Assembly (NCBI GenBank): GCA_965657165.1
Contig: CBFHNG010000033.1
Location: forward strand, 1 to 20,068
DNA: 20,068 nt
Source: UBA3537 sp965657165
Lineage (GTDB): Bacteria > Bacteroidota > Bacteroidia > Flavobacteriales > Flavobacteriaceae
Direction of reading: 5' to 3'
This document shows, piece by piece, positions 5,330 to 13,040 of this stretch. How positions within the stretch are numbered: the first letter of the stretch is position 1; each line of letters opens with the position of its first letter. The notes under the pieces were generated by a model, which saw only the letters and a list, made by a program, of their open reading frames with translations, searched no databases and was not told the DNA's origin. The position numbers and the translations under genes were made by a program.

Positions 5330-6070
5330 ATGAAAATTTTTAGATCTTTCCGCCAAGATTCAAGTAATAATTTTAGTTATTTAAAATATGCAGTTGGCGA
5401 GATATTTCTTGTAGCTGTTGGGATTTTAATTGCATTGCAAGTCAATAATTTAAATCAATCTCGTATTGAGGAAAAAGCAATGAATGATTATTTCCAGAAA
5501 ATAATAACCAATATTCAAGAGGACATCAAAGAATCCAACAGATTATTAAAGTTTAGACAACAGCACATACTTAGTTGTAATGAGGTTTCTAGAGCATTGA
5601 TTGAAAATGATTTTTCTGACCAATTAAAAATTCAAAAAGCAATTTTTGAAATGATTATTGAAGTTCAATTAAATTATAATAAAGACGCTTTTGAGTCGCT
5701 AAAAAGTTCGGGCTTTTTGAGATATTTAGACAACAAAGCGCTAGAAGAATTATTGTATGATTACTACAATCAAATTAATCAAATTGAAATGTTTGAAATT
5801 GATCAAAGGGATTGGGCCAATGCACTTGAACTGGAATTAGATAAGAACGGCTTTTTCTATATCTATACAGAACTAGATGAAATTGTTCATACAGACTTAT
5901 TTACTTTAATGGGTAATTATAACAAGGATTTAAAAAACCATCCAGGACATAAAATCATAATGCGACTTCTTTTTCGCGGAGGCACAAATAATTCATTCTT
6001 GACAGGGTTTTATGAAAATCATATCCAAACGGGTCAGCAATTAATTGAAATTCTTGAACAAGAACTTTAA
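5330..6070 (+). CDS. DUF6090 family membrane-anchored protein
   Basis: The 246-residue protein has the N-terminal signature of DUF6090 proteins, a family common in Flavobacteriia: an SFRQ/IRxx start, then YLKYAVGEIFLVAVGILIAL forming one transmembrane helix (about residues 20-42), immediately followed by QVNNLNQSR. The rest is a long helical, charged domain, probably extracytoplasmic. I chose ATG at 5330, giving MKIFRSFRQD, over a TTG six bases upstream. The function of the family is unknown; members often occur in tandem arrays, but here only one copy is seen. It follows the small lipoprotein gene closely and faces the convergent gene ending at 6104. Confidence 0.85.
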   Translation: MKIFRSFRQDSSNNFSYLKYAVGEIFLVAVGILIALQVNNLNQSRIEEKAMNDYFQKIITNIQEDIKESNRLLKFRQQHILSCNEVSRALIENDFSDQLKIQKAIFEMIIEVQLNYNKDAFESLKSSGFLRYLDNKALEELLYDYYNQINQIEMFEIDQRDWANALELELDKNGFFYIYTELDEIVHTDLFTLMGNYNKDLKNHPGHKIIMRLLFRGGTNNSFLTGFYENHIQTGQQLIEILEQEL

Positions 6071-6103
6071 TAAAAAACTCCTCCCGTTTTTCTATTTTTT
6101 ATA

Positions 6104-7339
6104 CTAACGTTCAAAGTAATTAATACAATATTCTTCATCAAAAAGGGGATAATTTAGAGGTTTTACCAATTGCATATACGCCTTAAGTTTTGTCTTTTTT
6201 TGCTTAGAGTTATGATAGTCCAAAACACTTATAAATATATCAATAAAGTCTCTGTGACTGTTTCTAAACAACGTATTTTCCTTTAAATTAACAAGTTCTT
6301 TATTAATGGTTTTGCCAGAATCTACTTTCAAAATAGCATCTCTAAGTTCAAACAGGCTGTAATGGTATTCTTGATAATAGGGTTTAGAAATTTTGTAGTG
6401 CGCAGTTGATTGTACAATAAACTTCATGAGGTCAATTTCCCCAGCCAATATACAAGAAAACAAAAACTCATAGAGGTAGTCAATTTTATTCTTTCTATTA
6501 GCAATTTTACTAAGATACTTTTGTGTGTGTTTTACCTTTTCTGGGTTGTTCTGAATTAAAACATCAATACTCATTAGCCGTCCATATAAAATAGGATGAA
6601 TATTCATTATGGTTAAAGTCGTTTTTACAGGCTTTACGTTTTTATTATTCAAATACTTTCGCAATTCTAGGAGACAGCTGCTAAAAAGTAGGTGTTCTCT
6701 ATTGGATGTAGTTTTATTTAATTTTTCGGTGTATTTCCCATAATTTCCATTAAGGCCGGAAATATCAATAAATGCGCTATAAATGGTTGACGAAAAAAAC
6801 TTTGTTTCTTGAAGTTGACTAATATTAGTTTTCATTTGCTTTAACATTGGGCCAACACAATTTCCAAAATATAAAAGTTCAGAATAACTAAATCGTCGAG
6901 GGTCTAAAAGGGGAGAATTAAACACATTTTTTAGAGCATCTAAATTGTTCGTAACTATAAGTCCGCCTGTAATGGTGATTAATAACTCTATATATTCTTC
7001 AGGTTTTTGAAATTCTTTTTCTATTAATTTTAATGATTGTTTTGGTTCAACAACAATGTTATTAAATATTTTTTGATTAATATCCCAATTCTTTTTTTGA
7101 GGATATGCTGCACAAAATTCAATAAAATTTTTATATCCTACATATTTTGAAAGTGTGTCGAGAGTGTTTTTGGATGGGATTGTCGCCCTTACAATACCAT
7201 AAAATCGCCTTAAAGTATTGTAACTCAGGTCAATATTGGTTTCAATAAGAATAAGTCTTGATAATCTAACACAGTCGCCTCGATTTCGAATATAAAAACC
7301 ACATTTTTTGGAAACTTTATTTTTTAGTTGATATAGCAT
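6104..7339 (-). CDS. Helical-repeat protein with N-terminal HTH-like region
   Basis: The 411-residue protein begins with a segment seen in a group of Bacteroidota proteins: a cluster including RGDCVRLSRLI, then LSYNTLRRFYGIV and SKNTLDTLSKYVGYKNFIEF (about residues 20-76). This pattern (NTLRRF.G ... S..TLD.LS.Y.G) looks like a helix-turn-helix and may bind DNA. The remaining 330 residues are almost entirely helical, leucine- and lysine-rich, in the style of TPR/ARM-like repeats, without a signal peptide. A transcriptional or signalling regulator is plausible but unproved. A promoter-like pair of boxes lies upstream at 7370-7401. It is transcribed in the same direction as alkB, 133 bases downstream of it, and converges on the DUF6090 gene. 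Confidence 0.7.
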   Translation of the reverse strand: MLYQLKNKVSKKCGFYIRNRGDCVRLSRLILIETNIDLSYNTLRRFYGIVRATIPSKNTLDTLSKYVGYKNFIEFCAAYPQKKNWDINQKIFNNIVVEPKQSLKLIEKEFQKPEEYIELLITITGGLIVTNNLDALKNVFNSPLLDPRRFSYSELLYFGNCVGPMLKQMKTNISQLQETKFFSSTIYSAFIDISGLNGNYGKYTEKLNKTTSNREHLLFSSCLLELRKYLNNKNVKPVKTTLTIMNIHPILYGRLMSIDVLIQNNPEKVKHTQKYLSKIANRKNKIDYLYEFLFSCILAGEIDLMKFIVQSTAHYKISKPYYQEYHYSLFELRDAILKVDSGKTINKELVNLKENTLFRNSHRDFIDIFISVLDYHNSKQKKTKLKAYMQLVKPLNYPLFDEEYCINYFER

Positions 7340-7369
7340 TTGGTTCTTTTAAGTAGACTTAGTATTTAT

Positions 7370-7401
7370 CAAATTTAGCATAAAAAATAAAGTATCAGCA
7401 A
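7370..7401 (-). promoter_or_regulatory. Putative promoter for the helical-repeat gene
   Basis: On the minus strand a TTG (7401-7399) and a TAAATTTG (7377-7370) are separated by 21 bases, within the spacing known for Bacteroidota promoters. The -7 box lies about 30 bases before the ATG at 7339. Confidence 0.42.
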
Positions 7402-7449
7402 ATCTATTTTAAGTTTTTACACCGATTTTAAATTTCAAATAAATTAAAT

Positions 7450-7468
7450 AACCCAAAGAATTAGGGTT
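7450..7468 (-). terminator. Weak terminator candidate after alkB
   Basis: A 5-bp stem (AACCC and GGGTT) with a 9-base loop directly follows the alkB stop and is followed on the minus strand by a T/A-rich tract. The stem is short, so termination strength is doubtful. Confidence 0.3.
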
Positions 7469-7472
7469 TAGC

Positions 7473-8513
7473 TTAAATTTTCATCTGATAAGGAACAAGA
7501 GGGTTTATAATTTTAAACCATAGTGGCGGGATAAAACTCAGCAAAAGAGAAGCTGGATATCCCAAAGGTAATGTTGGACTTTCTTTGTAACTATTTAAAA
7601 TTTGATATTTTTTTGAGGCTTTATAATGATGGTCGCTATGTCTTGTGAGCTCATATAAAACAATACGTCCAATATTAAAATTTGAATTCCAAGAGTGATG
7701 AGGTTGAACACGCTCGTAACGTCCAGAGGGAGTTTTAAAACGTTTCAAACCATAGTGCTCGATGTAATTGATACTTTCCAAGAACAGAAATGACACAACA
7801 CCAACAGCAATCGCAAATATGAGCACTTCCAATGACAAGAAATAATATACTGTAAGCAGGTACAAAGGTTGAATAAAATGGTACCAAAGCATATCATTTT
7901 TACTAGAAAAAAAAGAGGAATTATTTACTTTTAAAAGATGTATTTGGCGTTTCCAAGCATCTACATATTGTTTTGATACAGACGTTATCCAAAATGAATA
8001 TACCGTTTGATTATATTTTGCTGTAGCCCCATCTTCTGGTGTAGCAACATGTAAATGATGGCCAAAATTGTGTTCTATATAAAAATGCATATACAAGCAT
8101 GGCATATACAACAATTTACTCAAAAAGCGTTCAAAATAGGGTTTTCTGTGACCGAGCTCATGTGCTACATTAATTGCATTGGTAGCCAATAAAATTCCAG
8201 CTGAAAGCCCCATTCCAATTAATTCGTATATGGCATAATCATTTGTTTGAATTTTTGAGAATGCTAAAAATAAAAGACCAAAAACAATAGGAACATTTAA
8301 ATATAACATCAAATCAAAAATCCATTTGTTTTTTTTATTCAATGCCTCGTCTTTAGATAAGTTTTCAGAACCTTGACCAGTTAAAATATCCAAAAAAGGC
8401 AATACAACAAAAGCATAAATTACTGCAGTGTAGGTGCCAATTCCAAAAGAAACAAAAGATATATAGGCCGAAATAGGGACAGTATATGCAAACAAATATT
8501 TTAAATCTTTCAT
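7473..8513 (-). CDS. alkB: Alkane 1-monooxygenase (AlkB-type di-iron membrane hydroxylase)
   Basis: This integral-membrane non-haem di-iron enzyme inserts oxygen at the terminal carbon of alkanes, using electrons from rubredoxin. The conserved histidine clusters are all present in the 346-residue protein: HELGHR (118-123), EHNFGHH (147-153), NYIEHYGL (249-256) and LTRHSDHHYKAS (289-300). Hydrophobic helices lie at about 8-42, 65-87, 95-115, 207-247 and 320-335. At 346 residues it is shorter than the well-studied Pseudomonas enzymes (about 400), which is common in Flavobacteriia. I chose ATG at 8513 (MKDLKYLFAY) rather than a TTG 24 bases upstream. No rubredoxin or rubredoxin reductase gene is in the window. 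It is divergent from a lipoprotein esterase-like gene. Related membrane hydroxylases (XylM-type) are the alternative. Confidence 0.92.
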   Translation of the reverse strand: MKDLKYLFAYTVPISAYISFVSFGIGTYTAVIYAFVVLPFLDILTGQGSENLSKDEALNKKNKWIFDLMLYLNVPIVFGLLFLAFSKIQTNDYAIYELIGMGLSAGILLATNAINVAHELGHRKPYFERFLSKLLYMPCLYMHFYIEHNFGHHLHVATPEDGATAKYNQTVYSFWITSVSKQYVDAWKRQIHLLKVNNSSFFSSKNDMLWYHFIQPLYLLTVYYFLSLEVLIFAIAVGVVSFLFLESINYIEHYGLKRFKTPSGRYERVQPHHSWNSNFNIGRIVLYELTRHSDHHYKASKKYQILNSYKESPTLPLGYPASLLLSFIPPLWFKIINPLVPYQMKI

Positions 8514-8567
8514 AATATAATTACATTTTAGATTCAATATACAAATATTTCAATCTACAAAATTTAC

Positions 8568-8575
8568 TATATTTG
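8568..8575 (+). promoter_or_regulatory. Putative -7 promoter box before the esterase-like gene
   Basis: TATATTTG exactly fits TAnnTTTG, 19 bases before the ATG at 8595, in the divergent spacer with alkB. No clear TTG is seen at the standard upstream distance. Confidence 0.38.
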
Positions 8576-8594
8576 AGTTGTTAACTAATTAATA

Positions 8595-9611
8595 ATGAAC
8601 AAATTACTAATTATTTTTTTGTTTTTACTTTTTGCTTGTAGCAAAAATGAAACCACCACCATACCCCCTGCTGTTGTTTACAGCGAATTTTGCACCTCAG
8701 ATGCACGTTTTACAGACGTTGAATTTTTCAATGAAAATCAAATAGATTCTGAAAAAGATATACTCTATGCCACAGCAGAAAATTGGTTTGGTATTATGCA
8801 AGACTTAGAACTTGATATTTACCAACCCAATCAAAACATAGATCCTATGGAAAAAAGACCATTAGTTGTTTTAATTCATGGGGGTGGTTTTATAGGCGGG
8901 AACAAACTTTTTTTAGAGGACCTTTGTCTTGAATTTTCAAAAAGAGGATTTGTTTGTGCTTCTATTGAATATAGACTTGGTCGTTTTGAATTACCCGAAA
9001 GCACACAAAAAGCAATATACAGAGCGCAACAAGATGCCAACGCAGCTTTACGGTTTTTAGCCAACAAAGCGGAGGAATATAGAATTGACACAGAGCATGT
9101 TTTTGTTGGCGGACAAAGTGCTGGAGCCGTTACGGCTTTATATGTGAATTATGCTAGCGAAGAAGAATGGGGATTTATTAATCCAACTTTAGAATCCGAA
9201 CTTGGCGCATTACATCAAAATGGCAATAACTATTCTGACAATGTTACAATTCTTGGGCTGTTTAATAATTGGGGAAGTGTACCAAATTTGATTTTTAGTG
9301 CAGAGGAAATGATTCCTACAATTGCCTTTCATGGTGCGTTGGATATTGTTGTTCCAATTGACAATTACAATCAACTTGGATTTAGTTTGTTGGGGTCAAG
9401 AAGTATTCACAATGCTATGGAATCGGCAGGCGGCTGTAGTGATTTAACTGTTGAGCCACAAGGTGGACATGGGATATACACAGACACTGAAGGGATTAAG
9501 TTTAGAGCAAGTCGTGCCAGTTGTTTTTTTAAAAGTGTTATTTGTGATCAGTGTCAAACGGTTTCATTTGAAGGTCAAGAACCTCCAATTTGCTTTTTTG
9601 ATAACAACTAA
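8595..9611 (+). CDS. Lipoprotein alpha/beta hydrolase (esterase-like)
   Basis: The 338-residue protein has a lipoprotein signal peptide with lipobox LLFACS (Cys15). It is followed by an alpha/beta-hydrolase fold with all expected catalytic elements: oxyanion-hole HGGGF (95-99), nucleophile elbow GGQSAG with Ser175, acid Asp250 in HGALDIVVP, and His292 in PQGGHG. The HGGG motif points to the carboxylesterase/hormone-sensitive-lipase-like branch, so hydrolysis of carboxylic esters at the cell envelope is expected. The real substrate is unknown. The C-terminus carries several cysteines (SCFFKSVICDQCQ) that may form disulfides outside the cytoplasm. It is transcribed away from alkB with an 81-bp spacer, which might mean shared control, but no functional link is shown. 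Confidence 0.87.
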   Translation: MNKLLIIFLFLLFACSKNETTTIPPAVVYSEFCTSDARFTDVEFFNENQIDSEKDILYATAENWFGIMQDLELDIYQPNQNIDPMEKRPLVVLIHGGGFIGGNKLFLEDLCLEFSKRGFVCASIEYRLGRFELPESTQKAIYRAQQDANAALRFLANKAEEYRIDTEHVFVGGQSAGAVTALYVNYASEEEWGFINPTLESELGALHQNGNNYSDNVTILGLFNNWGSVPNLIFSAEEMIPTIAFHGALDIVVPIDNYNQLGFSLLGSRSIHNAMESAGGCSDLTVEPQGGHGIYTDTEGIKFRASRASCFFKSVICDQCQTVSFEGQEPPICFFDNN

Positions 9612-9677
9612 TCAATAATAATTTCACTTTTTTAGAATCGTATTCTATTTTTCTTATTAAATTGTATTAAAATTAAA

Positions 9678-9709
9678 TTTTGTTTTGCAAGTAATATTTA
9701 GTATTTTCG
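9678..9709 (+). promoter_or_regulatory. Putative promoter of the 9734 operon
   Basis: TTTTG at 9678-9682 and TATTTTCG at 9702-9709 (one mismatch to TAnnTTTG) are separated by 19 bases, the classic spacing for Bacteroidota promoters. The -7 box ends 24 bases before the ATG at 9734. Confidence 0.45.
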
Positions 9710-9733
9710 TTAGACAACCAATTTAATTTTAAT

Positions 9734-10600
9734 ATGAAAAAAGTACTTATTCTGTTAGTGGCATTAGCATTCTACGCCTGCCAAAATCCTTATGCAAAAC
9801 TTACCACAAATGATGAAAAATCTGAAGCTATCAAAACATTATTTGAAAAAGTTGGAGAGGAAAATATTGATTATTTAAAAGAAATTTTTTCTGATAGTAT
9901 GCAATTTGTAGATCCAGTGGGGAACAAACTGGACAAAGAAGGCTTTATTGCAGCTGTACAAAATCTTTATGATTTATTTGATGACATTTCTGTAGAGGAA
10001 ATGAACGGAGATGCTCTTGGGTCTGAAGTAGAAACGGTGACCTACAGTAATGGTGTAGTATGGACTAATATTTGGAATACATTTTCTGCCAAGGGAAAGT
10101 ATACAGGTCAAAAAGTATCTTTTCCATTTCACTTATCATATCAATGGGAAGACGATAAGATTGTCAAAGAAGTACAGTTTTTTGACACCTCAGTTTTTAC
10201 AAAAGAAATGAATGCGAAAGCCGCTACAAGCAACACCTCACCAAAGGTGGTAATAACCATTGATATGGCTGTAAATTCAGGGTATTCAAAAGAGGATGTA
10301 AAAGCATTTACAAAAAAGCTAAATCAATTCATCAGAGACAACGAGCCAAACACATACGATTATAGTTATTTCATTTCCGAAGATGGAAAAAGAGTAACAC
10401 TTATTGAGAAATTTAGAACCTCAGAAGATTTTATATTCCATGCCGATAAATTTGAAAATGGACCTAATATTGAAACATTTATGAAAATGTTCTCATTTAA
10501 GTCGCTTATTGTTGGAGGGAATGTGACTGAAGCACTAAAAGAACGCATCAAGGCCTATCCTGCAGAATACAGAGGAAATGTAGGCGGCTGGATTTATTAA
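9734..10600 (+). CDS. Two-domain lipoprotein: SnoaL/NTF2-like plus monooxygenase-like domain
   Basis: The 288-residue product has a signal peptide with lipobox LAFYAC (Cys16), so it should be anchored in the envelope. Residues about 25-157 look like a SnoaL/NTF2-like cone domain: an initial helix (AIKTLFEKV), FSDSMQFVDPVGNKLDKEGF, and strands ending YQWEDDKIVKEVQFFDTSVF. Residues about 168-270 form a second alpha+beta unit (VVITIDMAVNSGYSKEDVKA ... VTLIEKFRTSEDFIFHADKF) like dimeric alpha/beta-barrel (ABM) proteins, including the typical strand plus 'F.SSEDFxxH' helix. It heads an operon that continues with DUF2892, AhpD-like and other barrel-like genes. Both folds often bind small hydrophobic or reactive compounds, but the ligand and reaction are unknown. 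Confidence 0.8.
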   Translation: MKKVLILLVALAFYACQNPYAKLTTNDEKSEAIKTLFEKVGEENIDYLKEIFSDSMQFVDPVGNKLDKEGFIAAVQNLYDLFDDISVEEMNGDALGSEVETVTYSNGVVWTNIWNTFSAKGKYTGQKVSFPFHLSYQWEDDKIVKEVQFFDTSVFTKEMNAKAATSNTSPKVVITIDMAVNSGYSKEDVKAFTKKLNQFIRDNEPNTYDYSYFISEDGKRVTLIEKFRTSEDFIFHADKFENGPNIETFMKMFSFKSLIVGGNVTEALKERIKAYPAEYRGNVGGWIY

Positions 10601-10618
10601 TCAAAAACCAAAAAAAAA

Positions 10619-10849
10619 ATGAGTAATTCAGAAAGAGATATCATAAAAGTAAGAGTCCATGATGGAATTGTTGGAATTTTATATATAGCATCTATACTTT
10701 TAGCAAGTCAGTTTGGATTGAACTGGATTTATGTTGCCGTTGGCGTTGCTATTTTGCAAATTCTAAGTCCATTTACAAAATTCTGTCCTGTGTATACTAT
10801 TTTAAATAAAATTATGCCAGACACTACCCCAATGCAAAACGGGAAATAA
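10619..10849 (+). CDS. DUF2892 family inner-membrane protein
   Basis: The 76-residue protein has two hydrophobic segments, about 18-36 (GIVGILYIASILLAS) and 38-54, followed by the DUF2892 signature TKFCPVYTILNKIMP. This family also occurs as the membrane tail of YgaP-type rhodanese proteins, where it anchors sulfur-transfer domains; stand-alone members have no known function. The lone Cys in FCPVY is typical. The start lies directly behind a run of ten A. It is the intact counterpart of the truncated remnant at 942-1103 and is again flanked by barrel-like proteins. It follows the preceding stop by 18 bases, so it is very likely co-transcribed. Confidence 0.87.
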   Translation: MSNSERDIIKVRVHDGIVGILYIASILLASQFGLNWIYVAVGVAILQILSPFTKFCPVYTILNKIMPDTTPMQNGK

Positions 10850-10877
10850 ATAATTATTAATCTTAAGAAACATTAAA

Positions 10878-11294
10878 ATGAAAAAAATCAATTTAATTTT
10901 AGCGCTTTGTTTTCTAATGACAGCATTCGTACAAGCTCAAGAACCGATTTCAGATGCAGACTACAAAGCGTTGTTAGAAAAAAGCCCTTTCAATAGTATC
11001 TATCCAAGAAATTTTACAAAAGCATCAGATGCGTATTTTGATGCATCGATGAAAATATACACAGATGGACCTATCAAAGAAAAAGAAGCTCATTTGGCAG
11101 CTCTGGCTACAGCTGCAGCAACTAAATGCCAGTACTGTGTTCCATTTCATATTGCTCAAGCAAAACGATTAGGTGCGTCCGAAGATGAGCTCAAAGCCGC
11201 TGTTCAAATTGCTGCTGATGTAATGCGAATGAGTACCATGTTCTATGGCAATGAATTTGATTTGGAAGCCTTCAAAGCAATGTTGAAAAATTAA
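10878..11294 (+). CDS. Exported AhpD-like (carboxymuconolactone decarboxylase family) protein
   Basis: The 138-residue product carries a signal peptide (MKKINLILALCFLMTAFVQA, cleaved near AQA) and one CMD/AhpD-like domain. The redox motif is clear: E70 in KEKEAHLAALATAAATKCQYC, Cys84 and Cys87 (CQYC), and His91, matching the E...CxxC...H peroxidase-type layout of AhpD-like proteins. These use the cysteine pair to reduce peroxides or similar electrophiles. Most AhpD-like proteins are cytoplasmic, so the signal peptide is notable and points to periplasmic action. It lies 28 bases after the DUF2892 gene and 20 bases before another exported protein, in one apparent operon. The electron donor is not visible in the window. 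Confidence 0.87.
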   Translation: MKKINLILALCFLMTAFVQAQEPISDADYKALLEKSPFNSIYPRNFTKASDAYFDASMKIYTDGPIKEKEAHLAALATAAATKCQYCVPFHIAQAKRLGASEDELKAAVQIAADVMRMSTMFYGNEFDLEAFKAMLKN

Positions 11295-11314
11295 TAACTC
11301 TAAAAAATTTAACA

Positions 11315-11719
11315 ATGAAAAAATTACAATTATTACTAGGACTACTTTTAATGACAACAGTTTCACTAAACGCCCAAGGTGAAGACCGTTTTGTATATGA
11401 GCTACATTTTGAAGTAGCCCAAACAGCATCTGTTTTAGATGCTGAAAAGATGTTTTTTGTCTTTTACGACGGATTTAAACAAAGTAAAAAGTGCACAAGT
11501 GTTCGCGCACTACAACACCATACTGGCGCTGGATTTCAATATAAAATTTTAGCTTACGCTAATAGTTGGGATGATCTAGATGACATGACTGTTGAAGCGC
11601 AAACTTATTTTGCATCTAAATATCCAGAAATGATGACTTCGGCATGGCCTATGGTTCATACAGGTGATGCTGTTTATGCTGTTAGAACATCTTTTGAGCA
11701 AGGATTTGTGTCACAATAA
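11315..11719 (+). CDS. Exported small barrel-like protein of unknown function
   Basis: The 134-residue product has a signal peptide (MKKLQLLLGLLLMTTVSLNAQ) ending at NAQ. The mature part of about 113 residues has strand-helix-strand elements like those of small dimeric barrels (FVYELHFEVAQ ... DAEKMFFVFYDGF ... FQYKILAYANSWDDLDDM). The last motif, a strand leading into a helix of the 'SWDDL' type, recurs in the next gene (DTWADFAAF). There are no obvious catalytic residues. It sits 20 bases after the AhpD-like gene and 26 bases before a broken gene of apparently related architecture, so it belongs to the same operon. Family assignment is tentative. Confidence 0.68.
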   Translation: MKKLQLLLGLLLMTTVSLNAQGEDRFVYELHFEVAQTASVLDAEKMFFVFYDGFKQSKKCTSVRALQHHTGAGFQYKILAYANSWDDLDDMTVEAQTYFASKYPEMMTSAWPMVHTGDAVYAVRTSFEQGFVSQ

Positions 11720-11745
11720 TCAACTAACTAATAATTTAATAAAAA

Positions 11746-12535
11746 ATGAAAAATTTTATTACACTATGTTTGTCTCTTTATTGGGGTTTCACATTTTGCA
11801 CAAGTTGCAAATATTACTTACGTAACCGTTCCTAGAGAAGAAGCAGATCAATTTTTAGCCCTTCACGAAAAATTTTCAAATCTTTCAATTTCAGACGAAA
11901 GAACACTTCAAGGTGGGGGACTATTTGCACATGCTTTTGCAGGAGATTATAGCTTTGCTCTTTACGATTTTTATGCCTCTGCAGAAGATTTAGTAAAAGA
12001 TTCAGATTTTGCCAACAAGGCGCTACAGGCTAATATAAAAGCAATGGCTCTTGACGAAGAAGCTCAGTAGCAAATGACTTCTGACTATAGAACTTATACA
12101 CGTATGTATGCCGATAACCATTCCGATCAAGTGCGTATTAGTGAGGGTCTTGAAGGTTTAGTTTATGAGTCAGAAGCATTAGATTGGTCTACAAAAAAAG
12201 TTGTTGTTGTTAGTAAATATGAAGTAAAGTGGGGGCAAAACAGAGACTTTTTTGAAGGTATTGTAAATGGAAGTTTAAAAAATCTAAAAGAAAACGGTCA
12301 TGCTGTAGCACATTATGCAAGTCGTCACCTTTATGGATCTGGCGCAGATTGGCATACCTATCAATTTTTTGATACTTGGGCCGATTTTGCTGCTTTTGAA
12401 CAGGCCAATATTAGTGTAGAAATGGATGAGGCTGGGAAAAAATTCTGGTCTGCTATTGAAGGACATGACGATGAAATACTAGTACTTATTGGAGGACATG
12501 ATCCAGAAACAAAGAAATTTGGACTGGCTAAATAG
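11746..12535 (+). pseudogene. Broken exported two-domain barrel-like protein gene (frameshift plus internal stop)
   Basis: An ATG at 11746 opens a signal peptide (MKNFITLCLSL) that runs out of frame near 11777-11786. Removing one base in the TTT or GGGG run there restores a normal signal peptide (LSLIGVSHFAQ). The restored frame then continues through VANITYVTVPREEADQF to EEAQ, meets a TAG at 12068-12070 between two glutamine codons (CAG TAG CAA), and carries on in the same frame from 12071 to the TAA at 12535. The full product would be about 262 residues with two alpha+beta units; the second has KVVVVSKYEVKWGQ and FDTWADFAAF. Two separate lesions indicate a decayed gene. A separately translated second half from ATG 12074 is possible but would lack a signal peptide. 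Confidence 0.8.
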
Positions 12536-12555
12536 TAGCATCTAATTTAAAAAAA

Positions 12556-12590
12556 AAGCTTCAACAATTGTTGAGGCTTTTTTTATTTTT
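12556..12590 (+). terminator. Intrinsic terminator of the 9734-12535 operon
   Basis: A 10-bp stem with one G-T pair, AAGCTTCAAC and GTTGAGGCTT (12556-12579), has an AATT loop and is followed by a T-rich tract to 12590. It lies 20 bases after the last stop codon of the operon. Confidence 0.85.
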
Positions 12591-12591
12591 G
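12584..12591 (+). promoter_or_regulatory. Putative -7 promoter box before mscL
   Basis: TATTTTTG fits TAnnTTTG and lies 17 bases before the mscL ATG, but it overlaps the T tract of the upstream terminator, so it may be fortuitous. Confidence 0.28.
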
Positions 12592-12608
12592 AATAAAATT
12601 AGTATGCT

Positions 12609-13040
12609 ATGAAATTGTTAAAAGAATTTAAAGACTTTGCTGTAAAAGGCAATATGTTGGATATGGCTATTGGAATCATTATTGGAGCGTCTTTTAATGC
12701 GATTGTCAATGTTTTGGTAAAGAATGTAATGCTTCCACCTTTATCCTTACTTTCTGATGGGGTTAATTTTGGCGAGAAGAAAATTATCTTACGAGAAGCA
12801 ACCAAAGAGGCAACCCAAGTATCTATTGATTACGGGTTGCTTATTGAAACTGTAATAGATTTCTTAATTGTTGGATTTACTATTTTTATTGTCGTAAAAT
12901 TCATTAATAAGTTGAGAAACCAAGCAAATAATGTCGAAGATACCACCGTTCCAACACCTGCAGATATTGAGTTATTATCAAAAATTAAGGATTTGCTAGA
13001 AGAACAAAATGAAGCACTAATTAAGAAAGAGAAGTCTTAG
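12609..13040 (+). CDS. mscL: Large-conductance mechanosensitive channel MscL
   Basis: The 143-residue protein matches MscL, the homopentameric inner-membrane channel that opens under high membrane tension and releases solutes during hypo-osmotic shock. The conserved N-terminus (KEFKDFAVKGNMLDMAIGI) is followed by TM1 with the glycine/alanine-rich packing face (AIGIIIGASFNAIVNVLV, about 20-37) and LPPLSLL. A periplasmic loop comes next, then TM2 (IDFLIVGFTIFIVVKFINKL, about 81-100) and a C-terminal amphipathic helix (about 119-138). Length is typical. It lies behind a strong terminator and so probably has its own promoter. Its 3' end overlaps the convergent ribE gene by 20 bases. Confidence 0.96.
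   Translation: MKLLKEFKDFAVKGNMLDMAIGIIIGASFNAIVNVLVKNVMLPPLSLLSDGVNFGEKKIILREATKEATQVSIDYGLLIETVIDFLIVGFTIFIVVKFINKLRNQANNVEDTTVPTPADIELLSKIKDLLEEQNEALIKKEKS

Noticed and set aside
8514..8537. TTG start of alkB eight residues upstream of the first ATG
   Set aside because: The ATG at 8513 gives the usual hydrophobic N-terminus, and the upstream residues show no conserved pattern.
12074..12535. Separate functional 153-residue gene
   Set aside because: It is in the same frame as the preceding segment, separated only by a TAG, and has no signal peptide unlike its neighbours; it is better read as the second half of a broken gene.
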